Below are positions 1 to 12,800 of a DNA stretch of 64,000 nt, piece by piece. The notes below the pieces were generated by a model that saw only the letters and a list, made by a program, of their open reading frames with translations, was not told the DNA's origin and ran no database searches. Source of the stretch: Aphis gossypii (taxonomy: Eukaryota; Arthropoda; Insecta; Hemiptera; Aphididae). Position 1 is the stretch's first letter; the number at the start of each line of letters is the position of its first letter. Location of the stretch: positions 86,956,604-87,020,603 of the forward strand of contig NC_065531.1 in NCBI RefSeq assembly GCF_020184175.1. The letters are read 5' to 3'. The position numbers and the translations under genes were made by a program.

Positions 1-3000
1 TTTAAAATATGCATACCTAAATATTTTAACACAAAGAGTTTCATAAAATTATTCCTTACTAAAATTAAAAATAAAATTGAGTATTATACTTATTACATAA
101 ATATATTTTAAAAACGTTTGAAGTTTATATTCGATAAACATGGGTATTCTTGCTTAAAATCTCGTTTTGAAAAATATTTTTTAGTTAAAAACTAATATAA
201 TATTTAATTTTTATAGCTTAAGGTTATAAAACTAGTTAGATATATAGGTTGAAAAATTGTCTCAGAAAAGTTTTTCGTATACAATGATTTATCATTGAAT
301 TTTAATTCAACTCATTAATTACATTGACTTACTTTATAATGATGTACACTTGACATGTATTTTACATGAGATCGATTATCTACTTGACCATATTTTTAAT
401 TATTCGATTTAAATAAGGCTATCATTTTATAAATATCTATACTCTTGATAAATTATGGATGATTTCCATAAATATAGTAAAAAGTAAAACTCTAATAAGT
501 TAAAAAAAGTAAGTTTTAAATTCAAATTAATATTAGGAACACAATACTTTTCATAATACGTACTTGTTAGTTACTAGTTACTACCATTATATATCTACAT
601 CAGTCGTTAATCAAATAAAGAAGATTTTACAATTTTATATAATATACGCTTATAGTTAAAGCAGTTTACTTATCATTTTTTCAAGTGTTTTACGTATATT
701 ACAAAGAATCATTTAAAAATATACGTAAATAGATGTGGCCACTCTGGATTTAATTTCGAATTTTTTTTTGTATACTTATTCTAAAATGTGTCATAAAAAC
801 GTTTATTAAATTTGTATTCTTGTTTTCATGTAGGTACATTATATATTATATAGTTCATTAAACTTATTTAGTAAAATTATGGATTTATTGTAGATTCTAT
901 AATAATCGTTTTCACTCAAATATTAATTTTTAATTTTATTCAAAACTTTAAACACTTTTTACTTTAATATTAAATGCTAATATTGTTTTAATGGTCACTA
1001 GTGGCTACATTAGGAAATTTATTGCTGTTACGCTAGGTCAGCTTTACCCCTCCTATCTATTTCAAATTTGAACTATAAACTTTAAGTCTTAACTAATAAC
1101 CATTAACACCTAGCATAAATGTATTTTATAATTTAATAAAATAAATAATAATTGTTTGACTAGAGGAAATGTATTGTTTTAGATTCGTGACAATAATTTA
1201 GTGATGGTATCGTTATTACTCAATTTATTAATTGTTACTATATATGCCATTTGACGGATGATGAGTGTTATTACCTTTCGTAATAATGTTATTCGTGTAT
1301 TTTTGTCGAGGGTTGTTAAATTTTATGGTCTCATACTAATATACTATATACTATATTGTTCAGATAAATTAATAATATATATGTCATGTTCTTAATTTAA
1401 CGAAACTCGAATAACACTCGTTCAGTTGATTGATACAATTTTATTATTTATTTATTTATTCAAATCTTTTTTTTTTCATTGAAACTTATTTTATTGTATG
1501 ACTATTATGCATATTGTACAAATAATATAACGATGTATACCTGGCATCTTGAAATACATGTTTTATCTTTGTAAATATCTTTATTATTAATAAATGTAAT
1601 ATACTAATATATATATTTTATAATTATTTATTCTTAAATTAGTTTGTGTGTTAATTATGATTAAGTTATTCTTACAGATATTGTAAATGTTTAATATAAA
1701 TATACATATTCTGTACCTTCTGTATCTACTACTTATATTATAACTTATTACTATTGAAATAAAACAAAACAGGATGTTTCAAATATTACGCATATCCATG
1801 TAATCAATTACAGAATAGAAAGAAAATAAGTAGAAAAGAAAACATAAACTTCCATTTTGTCAATTGTTCAAAAGTAATAGTGATATAATTTAGAGTAAAG
1901 CGTTTTTCACTATTACATAGGTACTTATACGCATTTATTATAGGTAATTGGTGATTTACTAAAATATATGAGAATTACCTATTTAAACGTTAATAATTAA
2001 CGATTACTATCTGTAGTATGTATTTAAAAAACAAGTGTTACTTTACAATGTCATAATTAGTTTTATGGCGTAAGATATTTTAAATGATTGATGTGTACAT
2101 ATAATTTTAAGATTAACAAATATTTACTTATAAATTCTACTATAACAGTTATTCGATTAAAATAACCACAAAAAAACAGTTATTATGTAATGTAATATGA
2201 ACAGATTTCAACTATAATATTATCTGTATAGGTATAAATTATATTACATGAATAGGATTAAATACTTTTAATAAGCTAACACAAACATATTCAGCCCATT
2301 ATATCTTGAAAAAAAAAATTATTTAAGTATATGTCTATAAAATTAATATGCGCATATTATCTGTGTGTACAGTAAAATCCATAAATCGTAATGTAAACAC
2401 TACGTTTAGGTAATAGCTATTACTTAAATCATTACGATTGTAATATTAATATATTATAAAACTCGTTAAATTTAACTATCGATTGGATTTTGATGCAACA
2501 AACAATATGCAATTGTATCGCTATTACATGTACAAAAACATGCAAAATAAAATTTTGTGTGTGTTTTAGGAGTAGTGTATATAGTTAAGTACCTATATAA
2601 GTAAAATATTTTTTCAAATATTTACTTAATTACCATCATATACCATTAATTATTGAACCTTAAATATATTTTGAGGTATCTATAATATAAAATATATTAT
2701 CAATTTTAGACTAATTTGGACATTTTACGAGAAAAATTACTGTGATGAAATCTACATTTTTAAGTAGGTATCCCATTTATTCCTTATTTTTTATTGAATC
2801 TTATTATACAAATTTATAGTAAATTATTAAATAACACTTTATATATAGTAGAGGGATATTCCGGGTTTTTTTTATAAAAAATTCTAACCAAAAATATTCA
2901 GAGTATAAAGATGTAAATTACTAAGTATAACAATAATTAATTTTATAAGTACGATTATAACCTACAATTCAAATTGTACATCTCTAGAATAACTATAGGG

Positions 3001-3010
3001 TCTTCAATAT
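1..3010. other. AT-rich intergenic DNA, nothing recognised
   Basis: I see no open frame of useful length, no splice-bounded exon and no clear inverted or tandem repeat here. The sequence is dominated by A/T runs and short TA-rich tracts. Untranslated exons or regulatory elements cannot be excluded by eye. Confidence 0.6.
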
Positions 3011-3151
3011 TATCACTTATACACGCTATTATGCAATATATATTTTTTACTGTGCATAAATTATTAGCCATTATTTGATTTTCGAATACCAGGTAAAAGT
3101 GGTATAAAAATAAACGAAAATTTCAAATTATTTTAAATACCTCATACTTTT
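3011..3151 (+). repeat. direct repeat unit A, copy 1
   Basis: About 140 bases starting TATCACTTATACACGCT and ending in ACCTCATACTTTT recur at 4021-4172 in the same orientation with small differences, including a short GTACAT insertion in the second copy. The two copies bracket the palindromic element at 3152-3989. The block was therefore either duplicated with the element or belongs to a larger composite repeat. It is not coding. Confidence 0.75.
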
Positions 3152-3989
3152 AGATTCTGAGCGGAGCGAGGAATGTATTGGTTGTATAATGATGTTTATT
3201 TCTTTTTTATTCTGTAAACACTTTTTCTCCCCCTAAACTTGCTCAAAAGTACAAGTGTAGCATATTTTTTGAAAGGTAATGTTTTTGAGCTGATACTTTA
3301 AAAAGGTCATTTTTCGATTTTCGAAATTATGCTCGACACAAAAGCGGTTAAAGGAGAAAAAATGTACAACTTCGCGATTATGTGGTGTAAAATAATTATG
3401 GCTTTGTTTATCACCATAGAAACGAATAAAATGAAATAAAAAATATCTCCTCGTCCGCTCAGAATCGTTTTTTATCGAATGCAATTGCGAATGCTTTCAA
3501 ATTGAATACCTACAGTAAAATTACACTATCCTGTCCGAGGACCGAAGGGACAATGGACAAACATCCACCACCGAAATGCGCTGACCTACTTAAAAACTAC
3601 TAGTAGGTAAGGATAGTGTAATTTTACTGTAGGTATTCGATTTGAATGCAATATGATTGTATTCGATACAAAACGATTCTGAGCGGACGAGAGGATCTTT
3701 TTTATTTAATTTTATTCGTTTCTATGGTGATAAACAAAGTCGTAATTATTTTACACCATATAATCGTGAAGTTGTACATTTTTTCTCCTTTAACCGCTTT
3801 TATTTCGAATATCATTTCAAAAATCGAAAAATGACCTCTTTTAATTACCAGCTCAAGAACATTACCTTTCAGAAAGCATGCTACACTTGTACTTTTGAGC
3901 AAGTTTAGGGGAAGAAAAAGTGTTTACAGAATAAAAAAGAAGTAAACATCATTGTAAAAATAATACATTCCTCGCTCCGCTCAGAATCT
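3152..3989. mobile_element. long palindromic MITE-like element (arms ~385 bp)
   Basis: The left end reads AGATTCTGAGCGGAGCGAGG and the right end is its exact reverse complement, CCTCGCTCCGCTCAGAATCT. Inverted similarity continues inward through about 385 bases per arm (about 3152-3536 against 3603-3989), including the blocks around CTTGCTCAAAAGTACAAGTGTAGC and GGTTAAAGGAGAAAAAATGTACAA. A unique central spacer holds GGACAAACATCCACCACCGA. Inside each arm a second copy of the terminal motif (CGCTCAGAATCG near 3458-3471 and CGATTCTGAGCG near 3675) marks a smaller about 320-base sub-element. Taking GATTCTGAG as the true terminus leaves TA on both flanks, which would fit a Tc1/mariner-style TA target. 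No transposase is encoded. Apparent 83-codon frames on opposite strands of the two arms are mirror images of the repeat, not genes. Confidence 0.8.
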
Positions 3990-4020
3990 ATAATATATAT
4001 ATCATATTATATATATATAC

Positions 4021-4172
4021 TATCACTTATACACGCTGTACATATTATGCAATATATATTTTTTACTGTGCATATATTATTAGCCATAATTTGATTTTCA
4101 AATACCAGGTAAAATTGGTATGAAAACAAACAAAAATTTCAAATTATTTTGAACACCTCATACTTTTTATAT
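4021..4172 (+). repeat. direct repeat unit A, copy 2
   Basis: Second copy of the block at 3011-3151, beginning TATCACTTATACACGCTGTA and running to ACCTCATACTTTTTA. It lies just right of the palindromic element and runs into the next half-element at 4217. Confidence 0.75.
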
Positions 4173-4216
4173 TGAAATGATAAGTGTCTGAATTAATATT
4201 TGTCTATGTATTTGAA

Positions 4217-4675
4217 TAATTAAAAAGTAGGTCAGCGCATTTCGGTGGTGGATGTTTGTCCATTGTTTTTTTGGTCTTCGGACAGGATAGTGTAATTTTA
4301 CTGTAGGTATTCGATTTAAATGCAATGATTGCATTCGATAAAAAACGATTCTGAACGAACGAGGGGATCTTTTTTCTTTAATTTTATTCGTTTCTATGGT
4401 GATAGACAAAGCTGTAATTAGTCGTCCGTAATTATTTAATATTACAAAATCGTGATATCGTACGTTTTATCTCCTTTAACCGCTTTTATTTCGAATACCG
4501 TTTCAAAAATCCAAAAATGACTTCTCTAAAGTACCAGATCAAGAACATTACCTTTCAAAAAATATGTTACACTTGTACTTTTGAGCAACTTTAGGGGGAG
4601 AAAAAGTGTTTATAGAATAAAAAATAAATAAACATCATTGTAAAAATAATACATTTCTCGCTCCACTCAAAATCT
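4217..4675 (-). mobile_element. half copy of the palindromic element, inverted
   Basis: One arm plus the central spacer of the 3152-3989 family. The spacer (AAGTAGGTCAGCGCATTTCGGTGG...) is the reverse complement of the spacer at 3541-3595, so this copy lies in the opposite orientation. It ends in CTCGCTCCACTCAAAATCT at 4675, a mutated form of the family terminus. The other arm is missing. Internal motifs (CGATTCTGAACGAACGAGG near 4345, ACACTTGTACTTTTGAGCAACTTTAG near 4570) match the intact arms. Confidence 0.75.
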
Positions 4676-7261
4676 AATATTCGTCTGATTAAATAATAAT
4701 TTCATTATTACAAGTTACTTCGGTTGGTTTTTCCTTATATTATATATTATTAAAATATATAGTTCAAAATTATCTTTTCAAAGAAATAAACAATAATTAT
4801 AATAGTTTGCCAATATATATATCTACCAGATAAATCCAAATATTAAGCTTTTTAAGCTTTTAAAATAAAATAATAATCAATAAAACTAAAACAAGTTTAC
4901 AATACTACGCCCTCTTAGGAAATTAAAAAATAATTATTAGAACATACGTAAGAACAATAATACAATAAGAAATTGTTGCTAGAACTTTGTTTCAAAGTTA
5001 TAGTTAATTAAACTTTATCATTTATCAATATAATTATGTCTAGTTGATGCATGACGAGTTTAGATAAATAATAATACGGTCAATACAGTATGAAGTGGGA
5101 TATTTACAGCTACGACGTCTGTCGTGTAGTAGTTGGTATGCCTTTTATCGTATTCATCACTTCAGGTTTAAAGCGAAAGGTCCTATACGGACCTCTTCTT
5201 GGACGGTGATCCCCAAACTTTTCAGTTTCGAAACAAAGTTCGAGTGAAAATTTCTAATTGTATCATTGTTCATAACTCGGTGAAGTAGTAAGTTCCAACA
5301 ATTTTTTTTTTAATTTTCCCTGAGGCGTGGTAAAGTAAACTTTAGTCATATAACTATTATATAACCCAAATTTGGATGTATACGGCATCCAAATCTAGTG
5401 TCAAACAAAACCATTCAACATTCACTTTCTGTAAGTATTACAGTTGATTAATTTACGAATAATTACTGAATGGATTCTAATCTTAATTAACACAACGACC
5501 TATACATATCCTTATATTAAAATATATATACTGGACTATCAATATTACAACGTCACAAGCTAATAAATCGTAAAAATATATGCATATTTCTCAAATGATT
5601 CCAGAAAAAAAAAATAAACTAAAATGGATAACTAATACCTTAAGTGGGGGTTTCTTTACACTGAATTTTTTGGTTTTTTAAGCTTAAATAGATACAGTTA
5701 CTTTCATAATAATAATAGAATTTTAAAATGTTGATAGTCTTTTAGGTAGGAACTTAAGGAATGATTCTGTGCAACAAAAATTTGACATCCTTAAAAACTA
5801 GTTAAAATATTTACCTTCACTTATGGTAGTTTTATTGACATGATAAGCGCCTAAAACAACTGTTGGTTAAATACGTAAATGAGTAAATAGGTACTATAAT
5901 TATTATTTGAGCAAATAATAATTTTGATTGTTCTGATAATTTAGATTGATATTAAGCCATATTATTAATAAATATTTATAGATTATATAGTGTATATATT
6001 ATTAGGGCTCACAGTTCTGTGCACTAAAAACTACTGTAATAAGTATTCGAGTAATTATATTCTTTTTTCACTGATATATGCGCACTGACTGGTGACATAT
6101 TATGCTTTTAAATTATTTATTAAATTTATAAATATAAAAAAAAAATCTACCTTTTAATGCAAATATTTTTTTTATGAATTTTGTTGATTGGAATTTTAAA
6201 ATATTATTTTATTATATATTTAAAAATAAAACTAAATATTTAAATAGAAAATTATAAAAATAATACAAATTATTAGATGAATATCTATTATTTATTACTT
6301 TTAAATATACGATTCACAATTAAATTCTAACACTACTATAATTAATATAATTATTATATTATAATTATTATATTAACTATATATTTTATTTATCACTAGG
6401 CCTTTTAGGAGTAATTTATTTTAACGATTACATAATATTTGACTCTAATATTATATACAATTAACAGTTAACAACAAACAATTTGAAAATTATGTAAACA
6501 AATAAAAATAAAAAAATCCAAAATCTACAATTACATGCAAAATAAAAGTTTTGGATTTGGATTTGTATAGGTATAATTCAAATGTATAGTTGATCCAGCT
6601 GTTTTTTGTCTATTCAGTAAAATCATATCATGCAAAGGCATAAACTTTCGGACTCTATATTATACTTATATTTCAATCTCGTTAGATTCTTATTTTTGTT
6701 TCTTATTGTGTAACAGTGAGTGTTTTAATAGTAACGAATTGAAAATCTTCATCTAATTTATAGGCATGGTATTTATAATTTATGTGCATTCCGTTGACAC
6801 CGCCCAATGCCAACCACGACTGTTCACAAAGTTGGGTACGGTTCATTATCATCCGTGATTGGTCTTCACACGTGGCACTACCTAATGTCGGCCGTAGTTG
6901 TCTGTTATTGGTACCTATCGCGGTCTGTGGAGCATGCAGGTTAGGTTAAGTTAGCTACACGCCGTATTGTTGTTAATATATTATTATATCATTTATTGTT
7001 ATCTCAGATATTCATTAAATTTTATCAAGAAACTATGTACTTATTTGATTGAGCGAGTTTGTACATGTTTACAAACGGAGACTAGAATAGAGCTCCCTAT
7101 TATTGATAGGTACATAGTTCGCAGCAAACACAACCAGTGGAAGGGTTGTAACGCGTGCTTGTACATCTCTAGGCGTAAAATGTGTCACCTTTATAATGAT
7201 TTAGTAAACAATCGGCCTTGATAAACCGATAGACTGTGTAACAATAATAGTAAAATGGCCA
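4676..7261. other. intergenic DNA, mostly AT-rich; small GC-richer patch at 6780-6955
   Basis: No gene is recognised. A less AT-rich patch at about 6780-6955 (CCGTTGACACCGCCCAATGC ... GGAGCATGCAGGTTAGG) and another at about 5090-5240 stand out from the background. Neither has a splice-bounded frame that I recognise. A short imperfect inverted repeat (ATTTGGATGTATACGGCATCCAAAT) lies near 5370-5396. An 84-codon open frame at 6967-7221 has no recognisable motif and lies just upstream of the receptor relic; I see no similarity to exon 1 of the intact receptor gene. Confidence 0.5.
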
Positions 7262-7690
7262 AGAGCAATATTTTTGTGTTTGACTAAAAAACCAATTGCT
7301 ACTCCGTTTCAAATTCAAGTATAATAAATAAATGTATGACTTATTTGAATAGAACTATTGTTGTGTTATTATTTAAACTGAGGTAGTATAATTGCCTCTA
7401 CAACTATCTATATGATTTTTCTATTATCACGTTTTATTTTTTTCTTAATCAAAATATGTTAGACATTTTAATATAGTTATTGTATAAGATGTTTTTATAT
7501 TCATAGTGTGACATCTAGGTTTTGTGCTTTCAATGACGACTGGAAACGTTAGCCACTTGGTTTGGTGGAAATTCTGAGTAAACGGTTAACGGACACATCC
7601 CGAAATAATTAAGTCGATGCAGAGGATAAGACTGATATTTATGATGTATAGGTAATAAAAGTATTTAGTGAGGTTATTATTATTTACTCA
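7262..7690 (+). pseudogene. gustatory receptor pseudogene, exon 2 relic
   Basis: This stretch aligns colinearly with exon 2 of the intact receptor gene at 15487-16132. Matching anchors in order are TGCTACTCCG (7298), TGAATAGAACT (7347), TGTTAGACAT (7458), TTTTTATATTCATAGTGTG (near 7492-7510), CCACTTGGTTTGGTGGAAATTC (7554) and AATAAAAGTATTTAG (7655). The best block, at about 7480-7580, can be translated beside residues 178-210 of the intact protein (FYIHSV.SRF.A.ND.W...PLGLVEI). A TAG at 7550-7552 replaces the Leu codon at the position of residue 198. Several length changes break the frame elsewhere, and similarity fades after about 7690. It is a decayed tandem paralogue; exon 1 and exon 4 relics were not found. 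A 1.56-kb transposon follows before the exon 3 relic. Confidence 0.8.
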
Positions 7691-8032
7691 TTTTTAGTTT
7701 ACCGTCGTGTATTTAACACCTGACATATAATTTACAGTTAACATTGATGGATTTATCATTATCATTATCATTCTCGTAAATTCATCGTTGACTAGTAAAA
7801 ATGTAGGTTATAGGTATAACTAATTTTAATTTTAAATCAATCACTACTTAAGTAATGACCACAAATTAATTATTTTACATGCTAAGTTTTGGTATTTGTT
7901 ATTTGTATAATTAATTCAAACATTATGATAACCAAAACTGATCTTTTAAACAGCTGCATTTTAATAAAGTTTCAGTCCATTTATTTTTATTTTATATGGT
8001 TGTATAGTCTTATGACCTATTATGATTTTTTA

Positions 8033-9592
8033 GATTCTGAACGAAGTGATGAATGTATTGATTTTACAATGATGTGTGTTTTTTTTTTTTTTGTGTCTGT
8101 GTACAGCATAACTAGTCGAAATAATGCTCCAATTTCAAACTATGGGGGTGGTTTCCGATGTAAAAGTGAATATCCTTGGTGCATTATACAGGTAAAAAGT
8201 TAACATTTTCCAACAGTTTTCAAAAAAATCGAGAAAAACAAAAAAAAAATGACGGAAAAACGGCAATTTTTAAGCAAAACCAGTTTTCGACCAAATCGAT
8301 TTTTTTTTATGGTTGTAATTCAAAAACTAATCACTGAAAATACTTGAAATTTTCACCAAATGTTAATGTCAGTGGTATCCGTATATAGTTAAATTTTCAA
8401 AAAATTTTGACTTTTTTTAAGTTATTTATAGACCACTGAAATTTTCGATTTTTTTGAAAATTTTTTTTTAAAGTGTCGATAAAAAATTTTTGGATGACCA
8501 AAAAGTTTTGAAAATTTAATACAAGGTTCCTTATGAGTTGTTTTTAATGTAGCTAAAAAAAATTAAAAATCGTTAGTCACAATTTTTTTTTATAAGCGTT
8601 TTTAGTTCAAATTTTTACGAAATCTGTCGAAAACGCGAAAATTTGCAAGTAATTTTGAAGTTGAAAAATCATAAAATTTTTTTCTTTTATAACTAAGTTT
8701 TGAAAATTTGGTACAAGGTTCTCCATACATTTTTCTTCAAATATCTGTAAAAAAAACTCTACCGGATTCAGGCAAAAAATTTTTATGAGTGTTTGAAATT
8801 TAAATTTTTACAAAAACCGCGTTAAATAACAGTTTAGCCTCAAACGATTTTTGATATTTGTTATTTTTCAAAAAGTATAAGTCGTAGATACTTGAAAATT
8901 TTACCAGTTATTAAGATTCGCGTTTTCTTTACGTGATTTAAATTTCAAAATATTTTGACTTTTTTTGAGCTATTTATAGACAACTGAAATTTTCAATTTT
9001 TCTGAAAAAATATTTTTGAAGTGTCGATAAAATTTTTTTGGCCCTATAAAAATACTTGAAAATTTAATACAAAGTTCCTCATATGTTATTCTTATAGTGA
9101 TTAAAAAATTATAAGAATACATAGGCACAATTTTTTTTTATTAGCATTTGAAGTTCAAATTTTGACGAAAATTCGTCAAAATTATGAATATTTGCGAAAT
9201 ATTTGAAGTTGAAAAATCATAAAATTTTTTGTGTTTATAACTAAGGATTAAAAATACAACACTAAGTTTTCCATAAGTTTACCTTCAAGTATCTATAGAG
9301 AAAACTCGAAGCATCATTATAGGAAAAATTTTAAGTGCGTTTGAATTTTAAATTTTAACGAAATAGCGTAACGATAACGATTTATCCTCAAACGATTTTA
9401 AATATTTGTTATTATTCAAAAAGTATAAGTCGTAGATACTTGAAAATTTTACCAGTTATTAAGATTCGCGTTTTCTTTACGTGATTTAATTTTCAAAATA
9501 TTTTTTAATATAAGCTGGTTTTTTTAAACCACCTTTTTTACCAACCACTAGAAATTATATCCTAGGCTGACAAATCATCTTCGTTCAGAATC
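8033..9592. mobile_element. 1.56-kb non-autonomous inverted-repeat element with internal tandem units
   Basis: The left end GATTCTGAACGAAG (8033) and the right end CTTCGTTCAGAATC (to 9592) are exact reverse complements, and both belong to the terminus family seen at 3152-3989. The interior contains about 2.2 tandem units of about 548 bases. For example, GTCGTAGATACTTGAAAATT occurs at 8881 and 9429, and the block GACTTTTTT..ATTTATAGAC..CTGAAATTTTC recurs at about 8410 and 8958. The interior is full of homopolymer A and T runs and short GAAAATTT words, with no coding potential. The 104-codon open frame at 7889-8203 merely runs into its left end. The element occupies the second-intron position of the receptor pseudogene. 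Confidence 0.75.
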
Positions 9593-9711
9593 GTTTTTCG
9601 TATACAATGATAACTATCATTGGATTCAAATTTAACACTCCTATAATATATAATAATGATCCATACGGCACCTAATGTACAGCAGAGCGGTACTCACTTG
9701 CCCACTTTTTT
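9593..9711 (+). repeat. repeat flank shared with the intact receptor's intron 2
   Basis: The stretch from AGAATCGTTTTTCGTATACAATG to GTACAGCAGAGCGGTACTCACTTGCCCAC matches 16797-16914 in intron 2 of the intact receptor gene (GTACAGCATAGCGGTACCCACTTGCCC). It ends in a long T run at about 9705-9722. It may be the outer part of the transposon family or duplicated intron sequence. Confidence 0.65.
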
Positions 9712-9860
9712 TTTTTTTTTTTAATATTTCTCTTTACTGTAATTTTGTGAAACTATAATATTTTATTTTCCTATCTATTTACAAAAAAAGAGAAGTAATA
9801 TCATATTCATGATCATGTCAATTTCTTTAGTTTGACGTTTACGAACTGAATAACCTAAAC
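9712..9860 (+). pseudogene. gustatory receptor pseudogene, exon 3 relic
   Basis: The segment from about 9720 matches intron 2/exon 3 of the intact gene (16920-17056). The clearest stretch is AAAGAGAAGTAATATCATATT, beside AAAGAGAAATTATATCATATT of exon 3. In the intact gene the exon is preceded by TTTACAG; here the same place reads TTTACAA, so the splice acceptor is lost. The inferred exon frame meets a TGA within ten codons (CATATTCATGATCATG). Together with the exon 2 relic at 7262-7690 this is the same dead gene copy. Confidence 0.65.
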
Positions 9861-12800
9861 TTAAATAAAAGAAGAAGCTTTATATCAACTTATAACGCAT
9901 CTTAATTGTATAACATAGACAATCTATACCTATATCCTATATCCTATACATGATAAAAATTATACCTATTAGATAACTGATAAATTGAAAGTGTAATTAT
10001 TAATTACTAAAACAGTTTACTTCAACAATACATATCAGAAAATATTTGACACTTACATATTTATTTTAATTACTATAATTTGGTAATTATTATTGTAATA
10101 TTATTGATCTATCGTTAATATTATTGATACCGGTTTAAACATAGCTGGTAACCTTGTTATTGTAAAAGTAGAAAATTAAATAGTTCACATAGTTAATTAA
10201 TCATTGTTAGAGTAAAATTATTTTTAAAATATGAATATTGCTTTGATAATTTTAACCAATTATAAACAACACTTGTCAGGTTGTGACTTTTTGTTTTTGG
10301 AGATATTATTTTTTTAATGAAATAATCAGAATATTCTAAATATTCTGGCTTTTCGAGTAATATAGACAGTAATAAAATCTGAGATAATTATAAGTACATG
10401 ACATTCCAAAAATTTTTGAAGGTCTAAAAATGTTACTTATTCAAAATATAATCCTTAGTCATTATTTTACCTTATATTATTTACCAAGTGTTAACTCTTG
10501 AATTTTTCAATATCATAGTTTCGTCAAATGGAAATGAAAATAGCAGCTAATAAGATTAATTGAAGGACAAAAAAATTACTTCTTTATGAATACTAACTAG
10601 ATAGTGATTTCTATTTCACTAATTATTATATCAAAAATTCATTTATTTTGATTATATTATTATACAGATATATATATATTATAATGTACTTTCAAGTTTC
10701 ACAAGGTTAGGTTATTAGGTTAGATAATTTTACACTAAATTAGTGTCAATTTTTAGTATGAGAGAAGTAAAAAATAATATAAGAAACTGGAAGGAGATCG
10801 TAGCTAGATGTCGTCGGATGAAATTTACTCGTCATAGTTCTTACTGCACAAGACTATCGTTGGATACGATTATTATTTTTAATTCAAATTTTATAAAAAG
10901 CATAATTTATAATATTCGCAAAACGATTTCAAAAGGAGCTTGAAGAACAGACAAGTTATTATGCGTCGTGATTTTCCGTCAAAAAGTCAAAAATAAATAA
11001 GCTCTTCCAAGTGCAAACAATGTTCAATTTTCTAATTGAACATAGGGAATAGTAGAGTAGATACTCAAATAGATGCGATAATTTTCACACGACGGCTTGG
11101 TGTCATTCCATCGCATAGAACACACGATGATTTATGCGTTGACTTGTTCGCATTCTGAATCTACAACACGTCAGTGTCAGATGGAATTTGAAAACCGTAA
11201 TATGCATAGTCTTTATACGCAGAAACGAGGAGTATATAATATTATTATATACACGTCGACTGTATACATGCATAATAATAATATAACATATTATAATACG
11301 CACAGTTCTACGTGCAACCGAACGCTATATATATGCTATATATACGACGTAAGTCGTAACGATTGTTATTATGCTTATCGAAAATATTAAACGCTAAATT
11401 TCGGACAGGACGATTTCCACTCGAACCCCCTACGGCTAAGGACCGAGATGAAACGGTTTTAATTTAGATGGTATTATGATACCGTCAGATGGTGGAGGCG
11501 AATGCGTCTGACGCGTAGCACGATGTCGTGTAGATATTATACCTATATAGCTGTTGTAGATTTAAAATTGTATTCTACGCGACATAAACGGAGACGAAAA
11601 ACGACGATCCTGTGCTCGAGAGTATATATTATTATAATATTATACAGAGTGCAGTGCACGTCCGAACGTAACTATTTGAACGTATAAATATATAATAATA
11701 TGTACACAAAGCGTATATACGGATGTTATGTTACAATATATTATTATTATGATATACTGCAGTCGTCGTCGGGAGCGCTCATAAAACGAGAATTTTATAG
11801 ACTATTACATACTATATAGTATATACTATATTACATATTATTATTAATTAAATTATACGTACTTTGACTCGCGTATGTCGAACGCGTGTAATTATAATAT
11901 GCTTTGTAATCGTTTTAATTCATATCATAAGCTGCTGTTGTAATAAATACGGATTTACGTTATGGAACCGCGGCGGTATCGCCGTCGTTAAACGGTTTAA
12001 TGCGCAGTTCGCCCCGACGACGTTGCGTACGCTTATATTGTATATAGTAATTCGTAAACAATGCGATGATGTGTTTCGGGAGCTGATTGACGTGCGCTCA
12101 TTTATGCTGCGGTAACAATGATAATATTATTACAAGCACCTATAGATAGGTATCTATATACCTACCCCTATTATATGAAACAGCTGGACCGCTTGGATCT
12201 CCCATCATATATATATTATTATATTATACCCGTTTTGAATCGATCGTCAGTACGAACGTACACCCCCTCGTATGGTGTGTAATATACACACACAGATAGT
12301 ATAATAATACTACCCCGCACGCAGAAACCCGACTCGCGTTCGAGTGGCGTACACCGTGCAAACATTGACTGCAGCTGTTTAAACGCTATATATGTATATG
12401 GTATACCTACATTATATTATATATATATTTAATGTTTTGTACGTAGGTACAGTCGAGTGTAGAATTAAAACACCGTGTTGTTCTTGTTTGTCCAAGGTTG
12501 CGAGCAGAAGCGTTAAAAGTGCTCCGCAATAATGTCAATATTGGATTTTCTTAGGTTCGCCACGTGGGTAAAAGACGAACTCACAAAATTAACGCGCATA
12601 TTAACACACATAAACTTAATCGTTGGTAAATGAACCGGTCTATTATTATATAGCCGGAATTTATTATAGGTACTACCTTCGCATCTTTTCAACAATACGA
12701 CACAGGAGATTTCCTTATTTGTAGGCGTGATGACTTATATACACATCTTAAATATGTGCATTGTAAATACAACATTTATCTACATAGACAGCAACTGGAA

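Noticed and set aside
3233..3484. 83-codon - strand open frame, and a similar frame at 3657-3908 on the + strand
   Set aside because: They are the two arms of one palindromic repeat read in opposite directions. The peptide similarity comes from the inverted repeat, not from selection.
4167..4409. 80-codon - strand open frame
   Set aside because: Covers the spacer and arm of the inverted half element; no family motif.
7889..8203. 104-codon + strand open frame
   Set aside because: Runs from unique AT-rich DNA into the left end of the 8033-9592 transposon, with no domain or splice support.
11097..11390. 97-codon + strand frame in the CpG-rich stretch, with overlapping - strand frames
   Set aside because: Frames open on several strands at once in GC-richer DNA are expected by chance. 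No motif, signal peptide or splice pattern was recognised.
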